Under the pieces are notes generated by a model. That model did not search any database, was not told the origin of the DNA, and saw only the letters and a program-made list of their open reading frames with translations. The translations under genes were made by a program, and so were the position numbers. This document shows, piece by piece, positions 1 through 5,404 of a stretch of 5,404 nucleotides of DNA (the stretch's first letter is position 1; the number at the start of each line of letters is the position of its first letter). This stretch comes from Syntrophomonadaceae bacterium (GTDB lineage: Bacteria; Bacillota; Syntrophomonadia; Syntrophomonadales; Syntrophomonadaceae): positions 1 through 5,404 of the forward strand of contig JAUNBV010000124.1 of assembly GCA_030526885.1 (NCBI GenBank), given 5' to 3'.

Positions 1-1785
1 TTCACGCCGTTCTTGTTGCTCCCGCAAATCCTGCAACTCCTGTTGCTGCCGCAGTTCATGCCGTTCTGTGCGCAGCGCTCGCGGCTCGCCGGTCAGGGAG
101 GAAATGGCCGGCGCTTGAAGGGCGGCCTCCTCCGCGCGGAATATGATGTCGGTAATGGCCTCCCGGTATGACGGCATAACTGCGTCCGCCCGGCGTAGGG
201 CTGCGGCATCATTTTGCATGGCGGTTATTTCATCCTGCCCCCGGCCCAAAGCCTCTTCATGGGGGCTGGTTTGCTCTCCGAGCGTCCCATATCCCCAGGT
301 GATGGGCCGCACGCGTATGGGGGCAAATGCTTTGGCGTTGAGCTCCCGCAGGGCGTAAATGCCCGGCAATATGCGGTCAAGGGCCTTATCGCGAGGCTGG
401 GCCACGCGGACGCCGTCCCCGGCAGGCGCTTGATACCGGGCTTGCACGGCGGCCAAAGGCGCGGCATACGGCTCGGCGCTCCACTCGCCGGGGGGACGCG
501 CCCGAAGCTCCGCCGAGAGGCGGCTAAAGCTATCCCGGTCCACCGCGCGTTCGGCAATAATATCACGCCCGCCGGTCTCCGGGCTTTTCCCCGGGGAAAG
601 CATCCGGCGCTGGGCCTGGGCCAGCAAGCTTTGGGCGGCCCTTACGGCGTCACGGCGTTCAAATATAAGTTCCCGCAGGGTGCGTTCCAGATAAATCTTG
701 GTAAAGCGCGATTCCTTGCGTAGAGTAGCTGTTTGCCGTTCCATCAGCCGCAATTCGGAATCCAGCCGCGAGTGCAACTCAGTGCGCAACTCCCCCTGTC
801 CGGCCAGTATGGTCTCGGGGGTGAACTCTGCATCCGGCGCGGCGCGAAACACGGTCTGGGGCCACATGAGGGTTGCCCCGCTGCCGAGCGAAATGGCGCC
901 CCGCTCCCCGGCCACGGGTAAATCGGTTGCCGCCATGCCGGAGCTGGGATCACCCTCGCTCATCCCGGCGCGGTTAATCGCCGCCGGCCACCGGAAAGCG
1001 GTGATATCGCGCCAGCGGTAATCCACCCGCAGCTTGCGGTTAAACTCCTGCACGGCATGTATCCCCGGCAGCATGCGTTCCAGCGCTTCATTACGAAGCC
1101 TTCCCCGGCGGGGCCATACTTGCGCCGCCGCCTGGGCGGTGAAAGTGTTTTGTCTAAGAACTACGCTGCTTGCCAGGTATTGCCCATATGTCACGCTTGT
1201 CCCCACAGGCGCGCGCAGCATGGGGCGCGGCTCAAAATAATGGCGGCTCTCGTCGGTTCTGTGGGTTTCCGTCCATGTTCCCGCCCGGGAGGCAATATCA
1301 GGCCATTGCCTTAAGCGCGGCGATGGTTCTGATTCCGCACCGTGCCTGCGGGACTGGGCATCTCCGGCAGCTTCATTGCTTGGCGGTATGTGTCGGCCCT
1401 GCCCCGCGCGGTCGGCGGGATACAGTGAAAACCGGCGCACAAACCGCTCGCGGTACACCCGTTCTATGCTCTTCACCTGAGCGCTGTAGCTGTTTAGGAC
1501 GTTATTTAACAGCGTAAAGCGCAGGGTGTCATTTTTGGTTTCCTGCCGATAATAATTGATAAAAAGCTGCCAGTTCAGCATCACATTGAGCGGCTGCGGC
1601 GGCGCTTCTACCCTCGGCGAGGGCAAAGCCGCCATGGGTCGGCCGGTTTCCGGGTCAAGAAATATCAGCTCCGCCGCCGGGTATGACCAGTCCGTCATGG
1701 CGGCGTTGCGCGCCATGATGCGTTGCCAGAATTCCTGATCCAGCATTATAATACTGCGGCTGAACGGTGACAGCGGCACTATCAT
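1..1785 (-). CDS. Large unrecognised eCIS-operon protein with internal duplication, C-terminus beyond window (partial)
   Basis: An uninterrupted frame of 595 codons runs from ATG 1785 off the window edge. The start is fixed by an in-frame TAG at 1791-1789, two codons upstream; a GGGGG tract lies 6 nt before the ATG, and the previous gene stops only 15 nt away, so it is co-transcribed. I do not recognise a family. No signal peptide or membrane segment is visible. Residues 232-262 and 466-496 align without gaps at 15 of 31 identities around an A-L-x-R-x-L-P-G-I core, so the protein is built from repeated modules. Residues about 332-395 and 510-560 look helical, and 569-595 are Glu/Gln/Arg-rich, probably coiled coil. 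Residues about 120-165 are polar and low in hydrophobics, probably a linker. Its place right after the second tube gene suggests a structural, length-control or cargo-related role for the particle, but that is inference from position only. Existence as a gene is well supported; function is unknown. Confidence 0.85.
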   Translation of the reverse strand, partial: MIVPLSPFSRSIIMLDQEFWQRIMARNAAMTDWSYPAAELIFLDPETGRPMAALPSPRVEAPPQPLNVMLNWQLFINYYRQETKNDTLRFTLLNNVLNSYSAQVKSIERVYRERFVRRFSLYPADRAGQGRHIPPSNEAAGDAQSRRHGAESEPSPRLRQWPDIASRAGTWTETHRTDESRHYFEPRPMLRAPVGTSVTYGQYLASSVVLRQNTFTAQAAAQVWPRRGRLRNEALERMLPGIHAVQEFNRKLRVDYRWRDITAFRWPAAINRAGMSEGDPSSGMAATDLPVAGERGAISLGSGATLMWPQTVFRAAPDAEFTPETILAGQGELRTELHSRLDSELRLMERQTATLRKESRFTKIYLERTLRELIFERRDAVRAAQSLLAQAQRRMLSPGKSPETGGRDIIAERAVDRDSFSRLSAELRARPPGEWSAEPYAAPLAAVQARYQAPAGDGVRVAQPRDKALDRILPGIYALRELNAKAFAPIRVRPITWGYGTLGEQTSPHEEALGRGQDEITAMQNDAAALRRADAVMPSYREAITDIIFRAEEAALQAPAISSLTGEPRALRTERHELRQQQELQDLREQQERRE

Positions 1786-1800
1786 GGTCTACCCCCAAAA

Positions 1801-2262
1801 TCATTTATACTCCTGCAACCCGCCATGCGCGATCTCCAGGCGCTCGATCAAAACCTCGCCGGATTTCGCGTCCAACCCGCCGAGTTCCCATTTTACCACC
1901 ACGCCGTTTTCAAAGAAAAAAGTGCGCGCCTCTTTGATCATATCCGGCTCCAGCACGGTTATGGTGACATTGACCGCCAGGCGGTCGCCCACTTTCAGGT
2001 TAAGCTGATCGGCTTTAACCCCTTTGGTGACCATGCCGTGCTCAAAAGTGGTGGTATCGGGCTGTTGCGATGGTTTGGTAAAAACGTGCACGGCATTATT
2101 TCTGCCGCCTTCTACAATAACATCCTGTTCCATATGATCCGATAGGTTGCTGACCTGGGAAAAACCTATGCACAGGTCATTACCAAACCACACATCAAAA
2201 CGATGATTGGGCAGCAGGGACTCGCGTTTCGACTTTAAAAGGGTAGCGTTGTCTTCTGCCAT
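1801..2262 (-). CDS. Second gp19-type tail tube protein (tube-initiator or baseplate-proximal type)
   Basis: The protein (153 aa from ATG 2262) belongs by pattern to the T4 gp19-like tube family found in phage tails and eCIS. The evidence is an N-terminal F-x-V-W-F strand (about residues 22-27), the G-F-S-x-V-S-N-L segment that opens the tube fold (about 33-40), a central F-E-H-G motif, and a C-terminal strand ending I-E-R-L-E-I-A-H-G-G. This last motif is shared with the other tube protein in the operon (I-E-S-I-E-I-A-H-E-G). Such proteins stack as hexameric rings inside the sheath. In Afp and PVC, tube paralogs besides the main one form the layers next to the baseplate, and its distance from the sheath/main-tube pair fits that role here. 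An ATG at 2268 is also in frame, but the GGAGG at 2274-2270 lies 1 nt from it and 7 nt from ATG 2262, so 2262 is preferred. The stop is TGA. Confidence 0.88.
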   Translation of the reverse strand: MAEDNATLLKSKRESLLPNHRFDVWFGNDLCIGFSQVSNLSDHMEQDVIVEGGRNNAVHVFTKPSQQPDTTTFEHGMVTKGVKADQLNLKVGDRLAVNVTITVLEPDMIKEARTFFFENGVVVKWELGGLDAKSGEVLIERLEIAHGGLQEYK

Positions 2263-2269
2263 ATCCATA

Positions 2270-2274
2270 CCTCC
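2270..2274 (-). promoter_or_regulatory. Ribosome binding site that decides the start of the second tube gene
   Basis: GGAGG on the minus strand is followed by T, then ATGGATATG. Only the second ATG (2262) has workable spacing (7 nt); the first (2268) is 1 nt from the site. This shortens the gene by two residues relative to the longest frame. Confidence 0.75.
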
Positions 2275-2294
2275 GAGCGCGTAAAATCCCTAAG

Positions 2295-2534
2295 TTAGAA
2301 ACCGGCAAAAATGTTTTGGGGCTCATTATTAAGCCGGCTGTTGATGCGCGATACCTCGTTGCACCATTTGATGCGGTCACGGTGAGACAGGGTCATCAAC
2401 TCATCGTGTGACCAATGTAAATAATAGGCGAGAAAAGCTATCTCCTCAGTGAGCTTATCGCCGGGATAGCACTCTATTCTCCGGCGCCCAGAAAATTTAT
2501 CGGTACGTCCAATTCCTCTCCGCAATGAGGGCAA
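2295..2534 (-). CDS. Small DUF6760-like eCIS protein (start uncertain)
   Basis: The conserved part reads Y-P-G-D-K-L-T-E-E-I-A-F-L-A-Y-Y-L-H-W followed by L-S-H-R-D-R-I-K-W and I-N-S-R-L. From memory this resembles the short DUF6760 proteins that sit between tube genes in phage-tail-like and eCIS clusters; their role is not known to me. The longest frame starts at TTG 2534 (79 aa) and overlaps the preceding gene by 61 nt. The first 19 residues of that form are shadow-like and Arg-rich, outside the conserved region. No ATG or GTG exists in frame before the conserved core. The codon just before E-C-Y-P is ATA at 2477, which overlaps the previous stop as ATAG and would give a 60-aa protein of usual family length. 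TTG 2525 is a further option. The stop is TAA and the next gene's ribosome site begins 20 nt downstream. The gene is probably translationally coupled to the one before it. Confidence 0.8.
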   Translation of the reverse strand: MPSLRRGIGRTDKFSGRRRIECYPGDKLTEEIAFLAYYLHWSHDELMTLSHRDRIKWCNEVSRINSRLNNEPQNIFAGF

Positions 2535-2845
2535 ATCCCCCGGTACGACGGTTCTTCCATCGCATTGATGCGTTGATATAGGTCTTGCAGATAGGCCAGA
2601 TCCATGGTGTATAAGTTTTCGATTACCTTGGTATCCACCGCCGGCATCGAACCCAGCCGGGTTATGACCCGCGCCAGCAGGATAACGGTCAGATAACCGG
2701 GATTCTGCTGCACCCGCGGGTCACGCAAAGGCAGTATCTCATCGGCGGCGGTAGCAAGGCGCATCACGCCTTCCTTATGTACCATGCCGGTGTTGTCCAC
2801 ATAGCCGCGGGGCAAGGTAAAACTGAATTCCGTCTGTAAAACCAT
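2474..2845 (-). CDS. Tail assembly (chaperone-like) protein with C-terminal CxxC
   Basis: This 123-aa protein has the pattern of a conserved small phage-tail/eCIS protein: T-E-F-S-F-T-L-P-R-G-Y-V-D near the start, then G-V-M-R-L-A-T-A-A-D-E-I-L-P-L-R-D-P-R-V (about residues 26-45), then a helical stretch L-T-V-I-L-L-A-R-V-I-T-R-L-G. Similar proteins lie just after the tube gene and are annotated as tail assembly proteins or compared with T4 baseplate-hub chaperones; that placement and name are recalled, not computed. The C-terminus carries C-P-H-C at 105-108, a half zinc-ribbon-like knuckle with no second cysteine pair in the chain, so any metal site would need a partner or dimer. ATG 2845 is preceded by a GGGGG tract about 10 nt upstream and by AAGG touching the start. 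It lies 130 nt after the main tube gene, so its expression may be set separately, and it overlaps the following gene. Confidence 0.82.
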   Translation of the reverse strand: MVLQTEFSFTLPRGYVDNTGMVHKEGVMRLATAADEILPLRDPRVQQNPGYLTVILLARVITRLGSMPAVDTKVIENLYTMDLAYLQDLYQRINAMEEPSYRGICPHCGEELDVPINFLGAGE

Positions 2846-2869
2846 CCTTGAATTTCCCCCTTTAATTAT

Positions 2870-2892
2870 CGCCGTTTTTCGTTAAAACCGCG
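2870..2892 (-). repeat. Imperfect hairpin upstream of the assembly-protein gene
   Basis: Nine-base arms at 2870-2878 and 2884-2892 pair with a single mismatch around a 5-nt loop. On the mRNA the hairpin ends about 7 nt before the purine-rich AAAGGGGG leader of the assembly-protein gene. No T tract follows, so it is not a classic terminator. It could modulate initiation or protect the downstream transcript end after processing; both are inference. Confidence 0.4.
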
Positions 2893-2921
2893 TATCGGTC
2901 TTAAAACGCGAGTATGCCCCC

Positions 2922-2947
2922 GAGGCGCCACCCAACGGCGGCGCCTC
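2922..2947 (-). repeat. Perfect GC-rich hairpin after the main tube gene
   Basis: The arms GAGGCGCC (2922-2929) and GGCGCCTC (2940-2947) are perfectly complementary around a 10-nt loop, about 28 nt after the tube stop codon. The downstream side on the mRNA is G-rich (GGGGGC), with no U run, so full intrinsic termination is unlikely. Its position fits a transcript-stabilising or attenuating element that lets sheath and tube be made in excess over the following low-copy genes; this role is inferred. Confidence 0.55.
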
Positions 2948-2975
2948 AGCGGCAAGACAAAATATGGCTATTTTA

Positions 2976-3401
2976 CTAGCTTACGCGGGTAGTACCCTCG
3001 TGCGCGATTTCGATGCTCTCAATGGCGATCTCCGAAGAAGTCGCGCTGAAATCCGGAGCGGTATACTTCATCGGCCAAGCCTGGATGATCTGCCAGGAAG
3101 CGGTAGCCTCACCCGACTCATCCAACGCGGTCAGGGTGATGGTCTTGCGGTCCACCGGACCTTCCACCCCGGAAATCAGCCATTCGTACAGCACCATAGA
3201 ATCAGTCAGGCCCTTTTTCAGAGTGATGTTGCCGTATTTTTTCAGTCCCGGCACCTTCATCGGCGTCTGTACCATATCGCCTTCGCGGTATTCAATGACA
3301 TCGATGGAAGCGTCAAACCCGGTCACTTCGGAAAAGCCCCCGGCCTCCAGGCCATCGATCTCCAGCTTATATCTATATCTTCCATAGGGATATTCAGCCA
3401 T
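2976..3401 (-). CDS. Main inner tube protein, gp19 family
   Basis: The 141-aa protein is of typical size for a gp19-type tail tube protein. Its N-terminal Y-R-Y-K-L-E-I-D-G, the G-G-F-S-E-V-T-G-F-D segment (about residues 21-30), the central K-Y-G-N-I-T-L-K-K-G-L strand (55-65), the W-x-I-I-Q-A-W-P motif (103-110) and the terminal E-S-I-E-I-A-H-E-G strand (128-136) are hallmarks of the family. These subunits form stacked hexamer rings making the rigid hollow tube that is driven out when the sheath contracts; in eCIS the lumen can carry cargo. The gene sits 42 nt after the sheath stop, the usual sheath-tube pairing. ATG 3401 is preceded by AAAGGAG at 3419-3413, with a slightly long 11-nt spacer. 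The stop is TAG. It was named main tube because it adjoins the sheath gene. Confidence 0.93.
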   Translation of the reverse strand: MAEYPYGRYRYKLEIDGLEAGGFSEVTGFDASIDVIEYREGDMVQTPMKVPGLKKYGNITLKKGLTDSMVLYEWLISGVEGPVDRKTITLTALDESGEATASWQIIQAWPMKYTAPDFSATSSEIAIESIEIAHEGTTRVS

Positions 3402-3443
3402 TTACTGATGCACTCCTTTCAATTATATTCGTAAGCAGTCCGC

Positions 3444-5183
3444 CTACTCGCCCTCGCTGGTCTTCTGCGTCAGGCGGAAGATCACGAATTCAGCGGGCTT
3501 CACCGGCGCAACGCCGATCAGGCAGATCAGGCGACCGTTGTCGATATCGTCCTGACTCATGGTAGTTCTGCCTACATCCACAAAGAAGGCTTCCTCTTTT
3601 GTAGCACCAGCCAGGCTGCCCGCTCTCCATAAACCGGTCAGGAATACATCGATAGTTCTCTTTACCCGTACCCACAGCATTTCATCATTGGGTTCAAACC
3701 CTACCCAATTCGTATTGGCCTTGATGGTTTCCTCGATGAAGATGAAGAGGCGGCGTACGTTTACATACTTCCAACTGGGGTCGCTGGTAGCGGTGCGCGC
3801 GCCCCATACCCGGATGCCCTGTCCGGGGAATACGCGGATCAGGTTTACGCCCTTGGGGTTCAGGATATCCTGCTCGCCCTTGTTATACTGGCAATCCAAG
3901 CCCACGCAGGCCCGTACCACTTCGTTGGCGGGCGCCTTGTGCACGCCGCGGCTGTTGTCGCTGCGGGCATAGATGCCGATGACCGAACCGGAAGGCGGGA
4001 TCATGATATTTTTCTTATCCAGCGGATCGAATATCTCCAGCCAGGGATGATACAGCGCAGCGTAATTGGAATCAAAGATATCGCGATGCGCCATCACGTC
4101 GTCAATTTTCTTGCTCTCCCGCGGGAGATCGAGCACCGCGAAGCGGCTGGCCAGGTTTTCGCAATGCGCCACCAGCATAAGCTGGACATTGGGGTCGGTA
4201 ACGCCCGGCACCGCCATGATGGAAACGGCTCCGTTATCGACAAACGCCTGGATGCCGGTACGCTTGCCGGGTCCATTGTCCACGCCCACGAAATCGCTGG
4301 CGGACAGGCTGGCCGCCGCACCGTTGGAACCGCCGTCCAGAGCCGCCGCAATTATCCCCGCTTCCTCGCCGCCGGCCAGCAGATTGAAGGGAGCGTCGAT
4401 ATCTTCGTCGTCCTCGCCCACAAAAGCCACCGAAATCAAATCGGATTTGGCCAGCTTCTTCTCTACAAAATTGAAAGCCGCCTTATTAAAGGAACAGTTT
4501 TCATACATCTCTACCAGGTCATCATATTTGACCTCCACATTGAATTCGCAGGTAGTGATGACCTTGGTGGGCAAAAGGTTTTTATCCACCACATTGCTTT
4601 CAAAATCATCCTCAAACTCGATGAAATTGTCCTGGCTCTTGGTGACCTTGTTGTACTGCACCGTTTTGCGGTCCGTGAAAGCTACCACGTCGCCGACATT
4701 GAAGCCTACCGAACTCTTGACCCGGTACTGCTTGCCGCCCGGGGCTTCGACCACCTCTAAAATCTGAGTTTTTACCTTGCTGGCCGGGGTGATGACCACG
4801 CGGATGTTATTGCCCCACAGGCCGGGGTTTTTGGCTTCCAGCTTGAGGATGCCCTCCTCCTCTCCGGCCGGGACCGCGCCGACTGCGTTTTTGGCATCAC
4901 CCGGGGCTACACGGGCGATAAACGCGCGCGAACCGCCGTTGATGAAAAAATGCTCCACCGCGTAGGCCAGAAAACGATACTCGCCAAACTCGTTTTCCGA
5001 CAGGTAGCCGCCGTATTTCCGTTTGAAATCGGCAAAATTGGTTACCAGTTGGGGTACGCCTTCCACCGGCCCTCTTTCAGCCAGACCCACAAATCCGGCC
5101 GTACTGGTGCCCACGCCTTCCATGGGCTTTCCACCGGATTCGTACTCTTCTACATAGACTCCTGGTGATAAGTATTCCGCCAT
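3444..5183 (-). CDS. Contractile tail sheath protein
   Basis: The 579-aa protein is a full-length contractile sheath of the phage tail sheath (T4 gp18/Afp2-4/Pvc2-4) family. It opens with Y-L-S-P-G-V-Y-V-E-E (residues 4-13), the N-terminal arm that links neighbouring subunits, followed by T-A-G-F-V-G-L-A-E-R-G-P (28-39) and an F-F-I-N-G-G-S-R-A-F-I-A-R-V segment (79-92). Residues about 105-275 form a variable, surface-type insertion domain. The C-terminal core is conserved: G-I-Q-A-F (310-314), I-M-A-V-P-G-V (322-328), P-P-S-G-S-V-I-G-I-Y-A-R-S-D (396-409), G-V-H-K-A-P-A-N (413-420), W-G-A-R-T (460-464), Y-V-N-V-R-R-L (473-479) and the terminal P-A-E-F-V-I-F-R-L-T-Q (563-573), the strand-exchange arm. 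Subunits wrap the inner tube and contract to drive it outward. Afp and PVC encode three sheath paralogs; only one is seen here, and the 220 nt upstream carry no other. The ATG is firm: an in-frame TAA lies at 5201-5199. Confidence 0.96.
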   Translation of the reverse strand: MAEYLSPGVYVEEYESGGKPMEGVGTSTAGFVGLAERGPVEGVPQLVTNFADFKRKYGGYLSENEFGEYRFLAYAVEHFFINGGSRAFIARVAPGDAKNAVGAVPAGEEEGILKLEAKNPGLWGNNIRVVITPASKVKTQILEVVEAPGGKQYRVKSSVGFNVGDVVAFTDRKTVQYNKVTKSQDNFIEFEDDFESNVVDKNLLPTKVITTCEFNVEVKYDDLVEMYENCSFNKAAFNFVEKKLAKSDLISVAFVGEDDEDIDAPFNLLAGGEEAGIIAAALDGGSNGAAASLSASDFVGVDNGPGKRTGIQAFVDNGAVSIMAVPGVTDPNVQLMLVAHCENLASRFAVLDLPRESKKIDDVMAHRDIFDSNYAALYHPWLEIFDPLDKKNIMIPPSGSVIGIYARSDNSRGVHKAPANEVVRACVGLDCQYNKGEQDILNPKGVNLIRVFPGQGIRVWGARTATSDPSWKYVNVRRLFIFIEETIKANTNWVGFEPNDEMLWVRVKRTIDVFLTGLWRAGSLAGATKEEAFFVDVGRTTMSQDDIDNGRLICLIGVAPVKPAEFVIFRLTQKTSEGE

Positions 5184-5226
5184 ACATTCCCAGTTTCTTT
5201 AAGCAATGAAACTGGATCCCTCCTTT
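5184..5226 (-). promoter_or_regulatory. Sheath-gene leader: strong Shine-Dalgarno set apart from ATG by a perfect hairpin
   Basis: On the mRNA, AAAGGAGG (5226-5219) is an excellent ribosome site but lies 35 nt before the sheath ATG. Between them sits a perfect 8-bp inverted repeat, CCAGTTTC (5215-5208) and GAAACTGG (5197-5190), with a 10-nt loop. If the hairpin folds, 26 nt are looped out and the remaining spacer is 9 nt (3 nt before, 6 after), near optimal. A weak GGGA touching the hairpin foot is the only closer site. Comparable hairpin-shortened spacers are known for T4 gene 38. The sequence layout is seen directly; its function is inferred. Confidence 0.6.
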
Positions 5227-5404
5227 CGTCACTTGATTTCATGTCTTCTGCCTACCATTAAAACATGGCCTTCTGAACATTTCTCTAAAAAATATAAGAG
5301 GGGTAAATTATTTTTTATTTTTTTATCCAAAGGGTTTAAAAAAAGGGATCCGTCAGCCCGGTAAAGCACGATGGGCGGGGCCTAGAGCGATCGGCGAGGC
5401 CTAA
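5227..5404. other. Leader/intergenic region upstream of the operon, no gene seen
   Basis: No credible coding frame is present. Positions 5284-5345 are strikingly AT-rich with A/T runs, unlike the GC-rich operon, and this is the likely promoter or curved-DNA region for minus-strand transcription. I found TATATT-like and TTGGAT-like hexamers there but none at a proper 16-18 nt spacing, so no promoter is called. From 5346 to the edge the DNA becomes GC-rich again; it includes GGCCT/AGGCC arms near 5380-5402 and could be the end of a neighbouring unit. A 22-codon minus-strand frame enters from the edge and stops near 5338; it is too short to judge. Confidence 0.5.

Noticed and set aside
143..1738. 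Several plus-strand frames of 60-169 codons and short minus-strand frames in positions 143-1738
   Set aside because: All overlap the single 595-codon minus-strand frame, which has a sound start, operon context and an internal protein repeat. The alternatives are low-complexity Arg/Pro/Gly-rich shadows.
1825..2145. Plus-strand 106-codon frame opposite the second tube gene
   Set aside because: Antisense to a recognisable gp19-type protein, with no independent support.
3939..4767. Long plus-strand frames opposite the sheath gene (273 and 233 codons)
   Set aside because: They lie wholly antisense to a well-conserved sheath gene, show no family pattern and have no ribosome sites; they are shadows of its codon bias.
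5150..5242. Possible 30-codon leader peptide (ATG 5242 to TAG 5150, minus strand) overlapping the sheath start
   Set aside because: It would be translated through the hairpin and could unfold it, but its own ribosome site is poor and nothing else supports it.
5334..5362. GGATCCC followed by seven T on the minus strand as an intrinsic terminator of an upstream gene
   Set aside because: Only a 3-bp GGG/CCC stem can form before the T run, too weak to call.
1..5404. CRISPR arrays, tRNA or rRNA genes, insertion sequences, attachment sites
   Set aside because: No regularly spaced repeats, RNA gene patterns, transposase frames or terminal inverted repeats were seen on either strand.

Overview
The window holds one strand of a contractile injection system operon. 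All genes lie on the minus strand and read from about 5183 down past position 1, where the last gene is cut by the window edge. In transcription order they are: a contractile tail sheath protein (5183-3444), a gp19-type inner tube protein (3401-2976), a small tail-assembly (chaperone-like) protein (2845-2474), a very small DUF6760-like protein (about 2477 or 2534 to 2295), a second, divergent gp19-type tube protein (2262-1801), and a large unrecognised protein open for 595 codons (1785-1, incomplete).

The order sheath, tube, small assembly protein, DUF6760-like protein, second tube fits the extracellular contractile injection systems (eCIS; the Afp, PVC, MAC and AlgoCIS relatives). It does not look like an ordinary myophage tail module, because no capsid, terminase, portal or tail-completion gene is seen. 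The LysM, spike, baseplate and AAA ATPase genes that would settle this are not in the window and would be expected beyond position 1.

The organism is probably a Gram-positive bacterium of moderate GC content, perhaps a clostridial or Peptococcaceae-like Firmicute. This is inference from strong AAAGGAG-type ribosome binding sites, AT-rich leader DNA next to more GC-rich coding DNA, and the style of the proteins. It cannot be proven from this window.

Layout: 5404-5227 is a non-coding, partly very AT-rich leader with no confident promoter. 5226-5184 carries a strong Shine-Dalgarno separated from the sheath ATG by a perfect 8-bp hairpin. A 130-nt gap with two hairpins (2975-2846) separates the highly expressed sheath/tube pair from the low-copy assembly genes. 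The last four genes are tightly packed. The parts least explained by known families are the large terminal protein, which contains a clear internal duplication, and the unusual translation starts of the sheath and DUF6760-like genes.
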